From: an uncultured Lachnospiraceae bacterium
GTDB lineage: Bacteria > Bacillota > Clostridia > Lachnospirales > Lachnospiraceae
DNA: 64,000 nt
Assembly (NCBI GenBank): GCA_900546325.1
Contig: URCR01000003.1
Coordinates: forward strand, 61,745-125,744
Direction of reading: 5' to 3'
Below are positions 39,723-48,759 of this stretch, one piece after another (within the stretch, counting starts at the first letter, position 1; every line of letters begins with the position of its first letter). The position numbers were made by a program, and so were the translations under genes. Below the pieces are notes generated by a model that made no database searches, was not told where the DNA came from, and saw nothing but the letters and a program-made list of their open reading frames with translations.

Positions 39723-40103
39723 ATGGTAAAAGACGAAAGAAATACGTATACGATACATCAGGACCCGAATCTCGGGGAAGTGAAGATCGCCGATGAAGTG
39801 GTTGCGATCATCGCAGCTCTGGCAGCCACAGAGGTGGAAGGAGTCGCTTCGATGGCAGGCAATATCACAAATGACCTGATTGCAAGGCTGGGAATGAAGA
39901 ATTTGTCCAGAGGCGTGAAGGTAGATGTGCTGGAAGGAATCGTGACAGTATCTCTGGCGCTTATCCTGAAGTACGGTTACAACATCATGGATGTGTCAGG
40001 AAAGATTCAGGAGAAAGTCAAAGCGGCGGTGGAGAACATGACCGGACTTACCGTTGCAGATGTCAATATCCGTATCGCGGGCGTAGACATGGGCGAAGAA
40101 TAG
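39723..40103 (+). CDS. Asp23/Gls24 family envelope stress protein (YqhY-like)
   Basis: 126 residues. Seen: GEVKIADEVVAIIAALAATEVEGVASMAG and VKVDVLEGIVTVSLALILKYGYNI, diagnostic of Asp23. Known: the Bacillus member YqhY lies next to accBC and nusB and influences acetyl-CoA carboxylase activity. Here accBC is absent upstream, but nusB follows, so this is the same locus minus the acc genes. Own promoter and terminator. ATG after CAGGAGG. Confidence 0.92.
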   Translation: MVKDERNTYTIHQDPNLGEVKIADEVVAIIAALAATEVEGVASMAGNITNDLIARLGMKNLSRGVKVDVLEGIVTVSLALILKYGYNIMDVSGKIQEKVKAAVENMTGLTVADVNIRIAGVDMGEE

Positions 40104-40130
40104 ATTTGGAAGAAAATCACGGCTCACAGG

Positions 40131-40162
40131 GAGATTATGAAAGGTTTTTCATAATCTCTTTT
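40131..40162 (+). terminator. Terminator after the Asp23-family gene
   Basis: Perfect 12-bp stem GAGATTATGAAA (40131-40142) / TTTCATAATCTC (40147-40158), loop GGTT, followed by TTTTC. Confidence 0.8.
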
Positions 40163-40180
40163 CATGTGCCGAATTCTATT

Positions 40181-40209
40181 TTGCAATATGGAAGGTTATG
40201 TAGTATAAT
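40181..40209 (+). promoter_or_regulatory. Sigma-A promoter of the nusB operon
   Basis: TTGCAA (40181-40186), 17-base spacer, TATAAT (40204-40209). Confidence 0.75.
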
Positions 40210-40259
40210 AGAGCCTATCGAAGAGATAACCTTTGAAAAAACAGACAGTGAGGTATAAA

Positions 40260-40664
40260 ATGGGAAGATCAGAACTTAGAGAACACATTTTTAGAATATT
40301 ATTTCGCATTGAATTTCAGCCGAAGGAAGAGATGGAAGAACAGCTTACACTCTATCTGGAGGAGCTGGAATCGGCAAAAGATGCAGAGAAAGAATACATC
40401 CGCAGAAAATACAGTGCGATTGCGGAGAAGGTGGAGACGATCGATGAGAAGATCAATGCTTCTGCGACAGGATGGAAGACATCCCGGATGGGAAAGGTAG
40501 ATCTGACCATTCTTCGTCTTGCAGTTTATGAGATCGAGTGGGATGAGGAAGTGCCGCAGGGAGTTGCGATCAACGAGGCGGTAGAATTGGCGAAGCGATA
40601 CGGAGGAGAGGAAAGTCCGTCTTTCATCAACGGAGTTCTTGGAAAGATCGTCAATTCGAGGTAG
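40260..40664 (+). CDS. nusB: Transcription antitermination factor NusB
   Basis: 134 residues, all-helical. Binds boxA RNA with NusE in rRNA antitermination. Seen: RSELREHIFRILFRIEF, the central KVDLTILRLAVYEIEW and C-terminal INEAVELAKRYGGEESPSFINGVLGKI. ATG at 40260 follows GTGAGG; an upstream in-frame TTG at 40233 lacks a site. Starts the nusB-xseA-xseB-ispA-dxs-tlyA-nadK-argR-recN run. Confidence 0.96.
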   Translation: MGRSELREHIFRILFRIEFQPKEEMEEQLTLYLEELESAKDAEKEYIRRKYSAIAEKVETIDEKINASATGWKTSRMGKVDLTILRLAVYEIEWDEEVPQGVAINEAVELAKRYGGEESPSFINGVLGKIVNSR

Positions 40665-40668
40665 CACC

Positions 40669-41901
40669 ATGCGCAGTGTATATTCCGTCGGTCAAGTCAA
40701 TTCTTACATTAAAAATATGTTTACACAGGACTTCATGCTTGGGCGTATCTATGTGAAGGGGGAAGTGTCAAACTGCAAATACCACACTTCCGGACATATT
40801 TATTTTTCACTCAAGGATGAGACAGGGACGATCGCCTGTGTGATGTTTGCCGGACAGAGAGGCGGACTTTCTTTTCAGATGAGAGAAGGTCAGCAGGTCA
40901 TTGTCCTTGGAAGTGTCAATGTCTATGAGCGTGACGGCAGATACCAGCTCTATGCGAAAGAGATTATTTTAGACGGAGCGGGACTGCTGTATGAGAAGTT
41001 TGAGAGGCTGAAGCGGGAATTAGAAGAGATGGGAATGTTTGAGCAGGAATATAAGCGGCCGATTCCTGCATTTGCCCGCACAGTCGGGATTGTGACAGCG
41101 CCTGCGGGGGCGGCGATCCGGGATATTATCAATATTGCAGCCAGAAGGAACCCTTATGTGCAGCTGTATTTGTGCCCGGCACTGGTACAGGGAGAGGGCG
41201 CTGCCGAAAGCATCGCAGATGGAATCCGCAGGCTGGACGAGTTTGGTGTGGATGTGATCATCGCAGGCAGGGGCGGCGGTTCGATCGAGGATCTCTGGGC
41301 ATTTAACGAGGAGATCGTTGCCCGGGCGATCTTTGCATGCCGGACTCCGGTCATCTCGGCGGTAGGACACGAGACCGACACAACGATCGCGGACTATGTG
41401 GCGGATCTCCGCGCACCGACACCTTCCGCTGCTGCGGAACTTGCAGTCTATGAATACGATGCGGTCCGCGCATACTTAGAGGAAATGGAAAGGAAGCTGA
41501 AGCGTGCGCTGTCTCACACGGTGGAAGAGAAGCGAAATCAGGTCCGTCAGCGGGCACAGAGACTTTCTTATCTGCATCCGCAGGTGAAGCTCAATGAGAA
41601 GCGGCAGCAGGCGGCGGATCTGGAGGAACGGATCCGGCAGAAGATGCAGGAGCGGCTGAAGGAAGCAAAACACGGACTGTCCGTGCGTGCAGAGCGTCTC
41701 AACGGACTTTCTCCGGTCAGAAAGCTGGGGCAGGGATTTTCCTATGTCCAGAATGAGACAGGAGTCAACATCCGAAGGACTGAGGATGTCTGTCCGGGAG
41801 AGATCCTTTCAATCAGGGTGACAGACGGAACGATACGTGCACAGGTGACGGAAGTGGAAAGGGAGGCAGAAGATGGCGGAAAACACAGTCAAAGAGAATA
41901 G
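40669..41901 (+). CDS. xseA: Exodeoxyribonuclease VII large subunit
   Basis: 410 residues. N-terminal OB-fold (VYSVGQVNSYIKNMF; KYHTSGHIYFSLKD) and catalytic domain (GIVTAPAGAAIRDI; IAGRGGGSIEDLWAFNEE; SAVGHETDTTIADY), then a long coiled-coil region. Processive single-strand DNA exonuclease with XseB. ATG at 40669, 4 bases behind nusB, GAGG upstream. The folD gene often found before it is absent. Confidence 0.97.
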   Translation: MRSVYSVGQVNSYIKNMFTQDFMLGRIYVKGEVSNCKYHTSGHIYFSLKDETGTIACVMFAGQRGGLSFQMREGQQVIVLGSVNVYERDGRYQLYAKEIILDGAGLLYEKFERLKRELEEMGMFEQEYKRPIPAFARTVGIVTAPAGAAIRDIINIAARRNPYVQLYLCPALVQGEGAAESIADGIRRLDEFGVDVIIAGRGGGSIEDLWAFNEEIVARAIFACRTPVISAVGHETDTTIADYVADLRAPTPSAAAELAVYEYDAVRAYLEEMERKLKRALSHTVEEKRNQVRQRAQRLSYLHPQVKLNEKRQQAADLEERIRQKMQERLKEAKHGLSVRAERLNGLSPVRKLGQGFSYVQNETGVNIRRTEDVCPGEILSIRVTDGTIRAQVTEVEREAEDGGKHSQRE

Positions 41902-42094
41902 AACACTGGAGGAACTGTTTCAGGAACTGGATGGGATGATGCGGCAGATGGAAGAGCCGGGACTTTCTCTGGAACAGTCTTTTTCACTTTATCACAGAGG
42001 AATAGAACTCTTACAGTCATGCAATGACAAGATCGATACAGTGGAAAAACAGATACAGATATTGGAAGAAGATGGAGAGTGTCATGAATTTTAA
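41873..42094 (+). CDS. xseB: Exodeoxyribonuclease VII small subunit
   Basis: 73 residues, family length: TLEELFQELDGMMRQMEEPGLSLEQSF with the conserved SLEQSxxLYxxG pattern and a helical hairpin. Starts 29 bases inside xseA with GGGAGG upstream, so the subunits are coupled. Overlaps ispA by 11 bases. Confidence 0.95.
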   Translation: MAENTVKENRTLEELFQELDGMMRQMEEPGLSLEQSFSLYHRGIELLQSCNDKIDTVEKQIQILEEDGECHEF

Positions 42095-42974
42095 GGACGA
42101 GAGAAGAAAGAAAACAGAGGAGATCGAGCAGATCTTAAAAGCGTATCTGCCCGTGCAGGAAGGAAAACAGAAAGTCATCATGGAGGCGATGGAGTACAGC
42201 CTGATGGCAGGAGGAAAGAGACTTCGTCCGATGCTGCTTTGGGAGACGTTCCGGATGTTTGGAGGCACCTCGAAGGCGGTCAGACCATTTATGGCGGCAA
42301 TGGAGATGATCCATACCTATTCGCTCGTACATGACGATCTTCCGGCGATGGATAATGATGATTACCGGAGGGGAAGAAAGACAACACATATCGTGTTCGG
42401 AGAGGATATGGGAATCCTGGCCGGAGATGCCCTGTTAAATTATGCATTCGAGACAGCATGCACTGCGTTTGAGGAAGCACCAGAGGAGACGGTCCGGATC
42501 GGGAAAGCACTCGGGGTGCTTGCAAAGAAGGCGGGAATCTACGGGATGATCGGAGGTCAGGTCGTAGATGTCAGCGCTGCCGGCAAGGATATCACAGGAG
42601 ATGTGCTTTCTTTTATCTATGAGCTGAAGACGGGGGCGCTTTTAGAAAGTGCAATGATGATCGGTGCGATCCTTGCGGGAGCAAAGGAAGAGGAAGTTGC
42701 AGTGATCGAGCAGGTTGCAAAGAAGGTCGGGATCGCATTTCAGATCCAGGACGATATTCTTGATGTGACAAGTACGGAGGAAGTGCTCGGGAAACCGGTC
42801 TTCAGCGACCAGAAGAATGAGAAGACGACCTATGTGACGCTCTTCGGATTAGAGAAATCAAAAAAGGATGTAGAACAGATTTCTGAGGAGGCGATTGCTC
42901 TGTTAAGAAGTCTGCAGAGAGAGAATATCTATCTGGAACAGCTCTTACAGGAGCTGATACATCGGGAGAAATAG
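42084..42974 (+). CDS. ispA: Polyprenyl synthetase (farnesyl diphosphate synthase)
   Basis: 296 residues. Trans-prenyltransferase condensing DMAPP/GPP with IPP. Seen: GGKRLRPML, first Asp-rich motif DDLPAMDNDD with the two-residue insertion of bacterial FPP synthases, KTGALLESAM, and second motif QIQDDILD. ATG at 42084 follows GGAGAG. Feeds uppS at 5572; sits directly before dxs. Confidence 0.96.
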   Translation: MNFKDERRKKTEEIEQILKAYLPVQEGKQKVIMEAMEYSLMAGGKRLRPMLLWETFRMFGGTSKAVRPFMAAMEMIHTYSLVHDDLPAMDNDDYRRGRKTTHIVFGEDMGILAGDALLNYAFETACTAFEEAPEETVRIGKALGVLAKKAGIYGMIGGQVVDVSAAGKDITGDVLSFIYELKTGALLESAMMIGAILAGAKEEEVAVIEQVAKKVGIAFQIQDDILDVTSTEEVLGKPVFSDQKNEKTTYVTLFGLEKSKKDVEQISEEAIALLRSLQRENIYLEQLLQELIHREK

Positions 42975-42985
42975 AGGGAGTGCCT

Positions 42986-44860
42986 ATGGTACTGGAAAAA
43001 ATTCAGAAAGCAAATGATATTAAAAAACTAAAGCCGGAGGAGCTGGAAGTCCTTGCGCAGGAGATCCGTGATTTTCTGGTCGAGAAGATCAGCGTGACCG
43101 GCGGACATCTGGCTTCTAATCTTGGAGTGGTAGAACTGACGATGGCGATGCATCTGATCTTTGATCTGCCGGAGGATAAGATCATCTGGGATGTGGGACA
43201 TCAGGCATATACGCACAAGCTTCTCACAGGCAGAAAAGCAGGATTTGATGATCTGCGGAAATATGGAGGGATGAGCGGCTTCCCGAAGCGGAAGGAGAGT
43301 GACTGTGATGCGTTTGATACCGGGCACAGTTCCACATCGATCTCGGCAGGGCTTGGATATGTGGAGGCGCGTGAGATCCTAGGGCAGGATCATAAGGTGA
43401 TCTCTGTCATAGGAGATGGCTCTATGACCGGCGGGATGGCATATGAGGCGCTCAACAATGCTGCGGGACTAAAGAGTAATTTTATTATTGTGCTCAATGA
43501 CAATAACATGTCGATCTCAGAAAATGTAGGGGGAATGTCGAAGTATCTTGACGGACTTCGGACCGCGAGCGCTTATACCGGACTGAAAAAGGGTGTGGAG
43601 GCGGCGCTCGGGAAGCTGCCGTACATCGGAGATAGGGTGACAGGACATATCCGGAGAGCGAAGAGCGGAATCAAGCAGCTCTTCGTTCCGGGGATGTTTT
43701 TTGAAGATATGGGCATCACTTATCTCGGACCGGTGGACGGGCATGATCTCAAGGCACTGTGCCGGGCATTTAAAGAAGCCGAAAAACTTCAGAATGCTGT
43801 ATTGGTACATGTGATCACAACAAAAGGAAAAGGATATCTTCCGGCGGAGAAATATCCGTCCCAGTTCCACGGGACAGGCCCGTTTGATATTGAGACCGGG
43901 CAGGCAAAGGAAAAAGCAGGGGAAGATTCTTACACGGATGTCTTTTCCAAAGTGATCTACCGAGAGGCGAAGAAGGAACCGAAGCTGGTGGCGATCACTG
44001 CGGCGATGGCAGGCGGAACCGGATTGGTGCCGTTTTCTAAGACATACCGGGACAGATTTTTCGATGTAGGAATCGCGGAAGAACATGCGGTGACGTTTGC
44101 GGCGGGACTTGCGGCGGCGGGACTTAAGCCGGTTGTTGCGATTTATTCGTCCTTTTTGCAGCGTGCCTATGACCAGTTGATCCATGATGTCTGTCTGCAG
44201 AACCTTCCGGTCGTGTTTGCGATCGACCGTGCCGGGCTTGTGGGAAGCGACGGGGAGACGCACCAGGGATTGTTTGACCTGTCGTTTTTATCGACGATCC
44301 CGAATATGACAGTGATGGCACCGAAAAATAAATGGGAACTTGCGGATATGCTCCGCTTTGCCATTCAGTATCCGGGTCCGATCGCGGTTCGCTATCCAAG
44401 GGGAACAGCCTATACCGGACTGGAAGAGTTCCGGGCGCCGATCGAGTATGGAAAGAGCGAAGTGATCCAAAAAGGAGAAGGAGTTGCACTTCTCAGTGTC
44501 GGACATATGATAGAGACTGCCCGGAAGGTGTGTGATTCCTTAAGAGAGCGGGGAATTCAAAGTACACTGGTCAACAGCCGTTTTGTCAAGCCGGTGGATG
44601 AAGAACTGCTGGAAAAACTTTCCGAGTCGCATACACTCTATGTGACGATCGAGGAGAACGTACTGGCCGGAGGGTATGGAGCACAGGTGCTTGCCTGTGT
44701 GGAAAAGAAAAGGCTTCCGGTTCAGACAGAGTCGTTCGGAATTCCGGATGAGTATGTGGAACATGGAAATGTAGATGTATTAAGAAAAGAAGTGATGCTG
44801 GATGCGGATACGATCACAGAGCGGATCCTGTCCGTGTACCAGAAAGGACAGCAGGAGTAG
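42986..44860 (+). CDS. dxs: 1-deoxy-D-xylulose-5-phosphate synthase
   Basis: 624 residues. Thiamine-diphosphate enzyme, first step of the MEP pathway. Seen: DVGHQAYTHKLLTGR, TPP motif GDGSMTGGMAYEALN ending in NDN, GTGLVPFSKTYRDRFFDVGIAEEHAV and DRAGLVGSDGETHQG. ATG 42986 is preferred (AGGGAG at normal distance) over in-frame GTG 42980. Confidence 0.97.
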   Translation: MVLEKIQKANDIKKLKPEELEVLAQEIRDFLVEKISVTGGHLASNLGVVELTMAMHLIFDLPEDKIIWDVGHQAYTHKLLTGRKAGFDDLRKYGGMSGFPKRKESDCDAFDTGHSSTSISAGLGYVEAREILGQDHKVISVIGDGSMTGGMAYEALNNAAGLKSNFIIVLNDNNMSISENVGGMSKYLDGLRTASAYTGLKKGVEAALGKLPYIGDRVTGHIRRAKSGIKQLFVPGMFFEDMGITYLGPVDGHDLKALCRAFKEAEKLQNAVLVHVITTKGKGYLPAEKYPSQFHGTGPFDIETGQAKEKAGEDSYTDVFSKVIYREAKKEPKLVAITAAMAGGTGLVPFSKTYRDRFFDVGIAEEHAVTFAAGLAAAGLKPVVAIYSSFLQRAYDQLIHDVCLQNLPVVFAIDRAGLVGSDGETHQGLFDLSFLSTIPNMTVMAPKNKWELADMLRFAIQYPGPIAVRYPRGTAYTGLEEFRAPIEYGKSEVIQKGEGVALLSVGHMIETARKVCDSLRERGIQSTLVNSRFVKPVDEELLEKLSESHTLYVTIEENVLAGGYGAQVLACVEKKRLPVQTESFGIPDEYVEHGNVDVLRKEVMLDADTITERILSVYQKGQQE

Positions 44861-44864
44861 AGAA

Positions 44865-45674
44865 ATGAAAGAGCGTTTAGATGTATTACTTGTAAAGCGA
44901 AATCTCGCGGAATCAAGAGAGAAGGCGAAGGCGATCATCATGTCCGGAAATGTGTTTGTGGAAGGACAGCGGGAGGACAAGGCCGGAACCACTTTTTCGG
45001 ATGAGGTTCAGATTGAGATCAAGGGGCATACGATGCCGTATGTCAGCCGGGGAGGATTAAAGCTTGAGAAAGCGATCGCTAATTTCGATGTGGATCTGGA
45101 AGACAAAGTCTGCACAGATGTCGGTTCTTCCACCGGGGGATTTACAGACTGTATGCTCCAGAACGGTGCGAGAAAGGTGTTCGCGATCGATGTGGGGAGA
45201 GGACAGCTTGCGTGGAAACTCAGGCAGGATGACCGGGTCGTATGTATGGAGAAGACGAATATCCGCTATGTGACACCGGAAGATCTCGGGGAGGAGATTG
45301 ATTTTTCTTCCATTGATGTGTCTTTTATCTCCCTGACAAAGGTACTGGAGCCGATCCGCAACTACTTAAAGCCGGATGGGGAGATCGTTGCCCTGATCAA
45401 ACCGCAGTTTGAGGCCGGAAGAGAGAAAGTGGGGAAGAAGGGGGTTGTCCGTGAAAAGAGTACCCATCACGAGGTGATCGAGCTGGTAACTTCGTATGCG
45501 GCATCCATCGGATTTCAGATTCTCGGCATTGAATTTTCGCCGATCAAAGGACCGGAAGGAAACATCGAATATCTGGTGCATTTAAAGAAAAGCGAAGTGG
45601 GAAGCAACCTGCCGGATATGGAGGAGGCGCTGTATCAGGTAGTGGAGGCAGCCTTTGCGGCGCTGGCAAAATAA
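44865..45674 (+). CDS. tlyA: TlyA family rRNA (cytidine-2'-O)-methyltransferase
   Basis: 269 residues. N-terminal S4 RNA-binding domain (RLDVLLVKRNLAESREKAKA) and FtsJ-like methyltransferase domain with SAM loop DVGSSTGGFTDCML and catalytic-region KPQFEAGREKVGKKG. Known members methylate 16S and/or 23S rRNA; older name hemolysin A. Start at 44865 just behind dxs; GCAGGAG lies upstream. Confidence 0.94.
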   Translation: MKERLDVLLVKRNLAESREKAKAIIMSGNVFVEGQREDKAGTTFSDEVQIEIKGHTMPYVSRGGLKLEKAIANFDVDLEDKVCTDVGSSTGGFTDCMLQNGARKVFAIDVGRGQLAWKLRQDDRVVCMEKTNIRYVTPEDLGEEIDFSSIDVSFISLTKVLEPIRNYLKPDGEIVALIKPQFEAGREKVGKKGVVREKSTHHEVIELVTSYAASIGFQILGIEFSPIKGPEGNIEYLVHLKKSEVGSNLPDMEEALYQVVEAAFAALAK

Positions 45675-45693
45675 AAAGCGGGAGAGGTACGTT

Positions 45694-46527
45694 ATGGAGA
45701 CGTTTTACATCATTACGAATTACAGTAAAGATGAAAATTATGAGGTGACAGAGCAGATACAAGATTATATAGAAAAGCGCGGCAGGACATGTATCTTATG
45801 CAAGCGGGACGAAGAGGGGAATCTCCTTGCAGACCAGATTCCGAAAGAGACGGACTGTGTCCTGACTCTGGGCGGGGACGGAACGTTGATACAGGCGGTC
45901 AGAGAACTGCGAAATAAGCATCTTCCGCTGATCGGAGTGAATATGGGAACACTCGGATATCTGACAGAGATTGAGCTTCCGAAGATCGAAGAAAGCTTGG
46001 AAAAGCTGTTTTCCGGAGAGTTTATCCCGGAACGCAGGATGATGCTGCAGGGAGCGCTTAAGGGAAGAAAAGAAGATATTGCACTCAATGATATTGTCGT
46101 GGCGCGGGCAGGAAGCATCCGTGTGATCCATTTTAATATTTATGTCAATGGACAGCTTTTAAATTCATACCAGGCAGATGGCGTGATCATCTCGACACCG
46201 ACCGGATCTACGGCGTACAACCTGTCGGCGGGAGGACCGATCGTGGAACCGACTGCGGAGATGTTTGTGATCACACCGATCTGCTCCCATGCCTTAAATA
46301 CAAGCAGTATCGTACTCTCGGCGGAGGACGAGATTGTGATTGAGATCGGGAAGGGAAAAGGAGATACCGTCGAGGAGGCAAGTGTCACATTTGACGGGGC
46401 GGATGTGATCCCGGTCTATACCGGGGACCGCATTACGATCAGCCGTTCGGAAAAGACTGCCAAACTTTTAAAGCTGAGTGAGGAGAGCTTTCTGGAGACG
46501 CTGCGCAAGAAAATGAAAGGAAATTAA
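45694..46527 (+). CDS. nadK: NAD(+)/NADH kinase
   Basis: 277 residues. Seen: catalytic LTLGGDGTLIQAVR, GVNMGTLGYLTE, LNDIVV and ISTPTGSTAYNLSAGGPIV. Makes NADP from NAD with ATP or polyphosphate. ATG after GCGGGAGAGG. tlyA-nadK-argR-recN order is conserved in Clostridia. Confidence 0.96.
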   Translation: METFYIITNYSKDENYEVTEQIQDYIEKRGRTCILCKRDEEGNLLADQIPKETDCVLTLGGDGTLIQAVRELRNKHLPLIGVNMGTLGYLTEIELPKIEESLEKLFSGEFIPERRMMLQGALKGRKEDIALNDIVVARAGSIRVIHFNIYVNGQLLNSYQADGVIISTPTGSTAYNLSAGGPIVEPTAEMFVITPICSHALNTSSIVLSAEDEIVIEIGKGKGDTVEEASVTFDGADVIPVYTGDRITISRSEKTAKLLKLSEESFLETLRKKMKGN

Positions 46528-46532
46528 ACAAG

Positions 46533-46982
46533 ATGAAAGTAAGTCGTCATGCAAAGATTGTAGAATTAATCAACCAGTATAATATTGAAACCCAGGAAGA
46601 ACTTGCAGAACAGCTTAACAAGGCGGGCTTTCAGGTGACTCAGGCGACTGTTTCAAGAGATATCCGCGATCTGCGGCTTACGAAGGTTGCAGGGGAAAAC
46701 GGAAAACAGAAGTATGTGATCCTCCAGGTTCCGGAGAAAGACATGAAGGAGAAATATATGCGCATCTTAAAAGACGGGTATGTTTCCATGGAGATGGCAC
46801 AGAATATACTGGTAGTCAAGACCGTATCCGGGATGGCGATGGCGGTCGCCGCGTCGATAGATTCGATGCAGTGGTACGAGGTTGTCGGCTGTATTGCGGG
46901 AGATGATACGATCATGTGTGCAGTCCGCAGCACAGAAGAGACGAAAATCGTGATGGAGAAAATAAGAAAAATCGTATTGTAA
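46533..46982 (+). CDS. argR: Arginine repressor ArgR (AhrC)
   Basis: 149 residues. N-terminal winged helix (RHAKIVELINQYNIETQEELAEQL; QATVSRDIRDLRLTK) and C-terminal arginine-binding trimer domain (VVGCIAGDDTIMCAVRSTEE). Arginine-dependent regulator; no arginine genes in the window. Starts 6 bases after nadK. Confidence 0.96.
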   Translation: MKVSRHAKIVELINQYNIETQEELAEQLNKAGFQVTQATVSRDIRDLRLTKVAGENGKQKYVILQVPEKDMKEKYMRILKDGYVSMEMAQNILVVKTVSGMAMAVAASIDSMQWYEVVGCIAGDDTIMCAVRSTEETKIVMEKIRKIVL

Positions 46983-46997
46983 CGACAGGAGAAACAG

Positions 46998-48686
46998 ATG
47001 TTACAAAATTTACATGTGAAGAATCTGGCGCTGATCGATGAGATCGAAGTAGAATTTAAAAAGGGATTTAATATTCTGACGGGAGAGACCGGTGCTGGAA
47101 AATCAATTATTTTAGGCTCTATCGGGCTGGCACTCGGCGGGAAATATTCTGCGGAGATGCTCCGCAAGGGAGCTGCCTATGGATTGGTAGAGCTTGTATT
47201 TACCGTGGAGCACCCGTCACAGGAGGCACAGCTTCGGGCGCTTGATATTTATCCGGAAGACGGACAGCTGATTTTAAGCAGGAAACTGATGGACGGCAGA
47301 AGTGTCAGCAAGATCAACGGGGAGACTGTGACAACGCGGATCTTAAAGGATGTGGCGACGATCCTGATCGACATTCACGGGCAGCATGAGCACCAGACAT
47401 TGATTCACCGGAAGAACCACCTTGCATTTTTAGACTTGTTTGCAAGGGAAGAGATCGGAGATCTGAAGGATAAAGTCAAGGAGGCATGGAACAGCTGCAG
47501 GGAGAACCAAAAAGAACTTGCACTTGAGATCAAGGATGAGGACAGCAGAAGGAGGGAGGAAGATTTTCTCTCTTTTGAGCTGGAGGAGATCACAAAGGCA
47601 GAATTAAAGCCAGGGGAAGATGAACTGCTGGAGGAGCAGTATAAGCGGATGCTGACCGGAAGACGGATGGCAGAGCATATGGAGGAAGCTTATACGTATA
47701 CAAGTGACAACGGCGGAGGGAATGCGGCAGACTGCATCAGCCGTGCAGTGCGCATTTTCCAGGAAATTTCCGGGTGTGATCCGCTGGCAGAAAGCCTGTA
47801 TGAACAGTTGTCGGAGATTGAAAATCTGTTAAATGACTTTAATCATGAACTTTCTGCGGCGAGAAACTCCGTAGAGTTTTCACCGGAAGAATTTCAGGAG
47901 GTGGAGATCAGGCTCAATGAGATCAACCGTCTGAAATCCAAGTATGGAAATTCGGTGGAGGAGATTGAAAAATATGCCGCTCAGGTGGAGGAGAAGCTGG
48001 AAAAACTTCACGATTATGAAAATTATATCGCATCGCTTCAGAAGAAATATGAGGAATCGTGCAGAACGATGGAAATTCTTGCGGAGGAACTGTCGGAGAT
48101 TCGACAAAAACAGGCACAGATCTTTGTGGAGAGGATCCGCCGTGGCCTGAAAGACTTAAATTTTCTCGACGTACAGTTTGAAATGAAGTTTACAAGACTT
48201 CCGGAATGCAGGGAGGATGGAATGGATGAGCCGGAATTCCTCGTGTCGATGAACCCGGGAGAGCCGCTGCGGCCGCTCGGCATGGTGGCGTCCGGAGGAG
48301 AGCTGTCAAGAATCATGCTCGTGATCAAAACTGTTCTCGCATATAGGGAAGAGATTGCTACATTGATCTTTGACGAGATCGACACCGGAATCAGTGGAAT
48401 TACGGCAGGGAAGGTCGCAGAGAAGATGGGAATGCTCGCAAAAGAGTATCAGGTGATCTGTATTACACACCTTGCGCAGATTGCAGCGATGGCAGATGCC
48501 CATTATGTGATCGAGAAGACGGTGCAGGATGGTGTCACAAAGACTGCGATCAATGAGCTGACGGAGGAAGCATCTGTTGCGGAACTTTCCAGACTGCTCG
48601 GAGGCTCTGCGGTGACAGAGTCGATCCGTCAAAGCGCTGTGGAATTGAAAAAAATGGCAGAATTTTCCAAAAGAAAAGCAGAGTGA
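46998..48686 (+). CDS. recN: DNA repair protein RecN
   Basis: 562 residues. SMC-like ATPase in double-strand break repair. Seen: NLALIDEIEVEF, Walker A GETGAGKSIIL, Q-loop IHGQHEHQTL, long central coiled coil (about 150-380), signature SGGELSRIMLV and Walker B TLIFDEIDTGISG. No LexA-like box seen directly upstream; read-through from argR is likely. Hairpin terminator follows. Confidence 0.96.
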   Translation: MLQNLHVKNLALIDEIEVEFKKGFNILTGETGAGKSIILGSIGLALGGKYSAEMLRKGAAYGLVELVFTVEHPSQEAQLRALDIYPEDGQLILSRKLMDGRSVSKINGETVTTRILKDVATILIDIHGQHEHQTLIHRKNHLAFLDLFAREEIGDLKDKVKEAWNSCRENQKELALEIKDEDSRRREEDFLSFELEEITKAELKPGEDELLEEQYKRMLTGRRMAEHMEEAYTYTSDNGGGNAADCISRAVRIFQEISGCDPLAESLYEQLSEIENLLNDFNHELSAARNSVEFSPEEFQEVEIRLNEINRLKSKYGNSVEEIEKYAAQVEEKLEKLHDYENYIASLQKKYEESCRTMEILAEELSEIRQKQAQIFVERIRRGLKDLNFLDVQFEMKFTRLPECREDGMDEPEFLVSMNPGEPLRPLGMVASGGELSRIMLVIKTVLAYREEIATLIFDEIDTGISGITAGKVAEKMGMLAKEYQVICITHLAQIAAMADAHYVIEKTVQDGVTKTAINELTEEASVAELSRLLGGSAVTESIRQSAVELKKMAEFSKRKAE

Positions 48687-48709
48687 ATCAGATAAAATTC
48701 CATATACTA

Positions 48710-48740
48710 AGGCAGACATGAAAGTGTCTGTCTTATTTTG
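48710..48740 (+). terminator. Terminator after recN
   Basis: 10-bp stem AAGGCAGACA (48710-48719) / TGTCTGTCTT (48726-48735), one G-U, 6-base loop, followed by ATTTTG. Confidence 0.65.
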
Positions 48741-48759
48741 ATGTTGGGAGGAATGAAGT

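Noticed and set aside
48684..48710. Sigma-G promoter for spoIVB (TGAATC ... TATACTA)
   Set aside because: Spacer of about 14 bases is too short for the class and the site overlaps the recN terminator stem.
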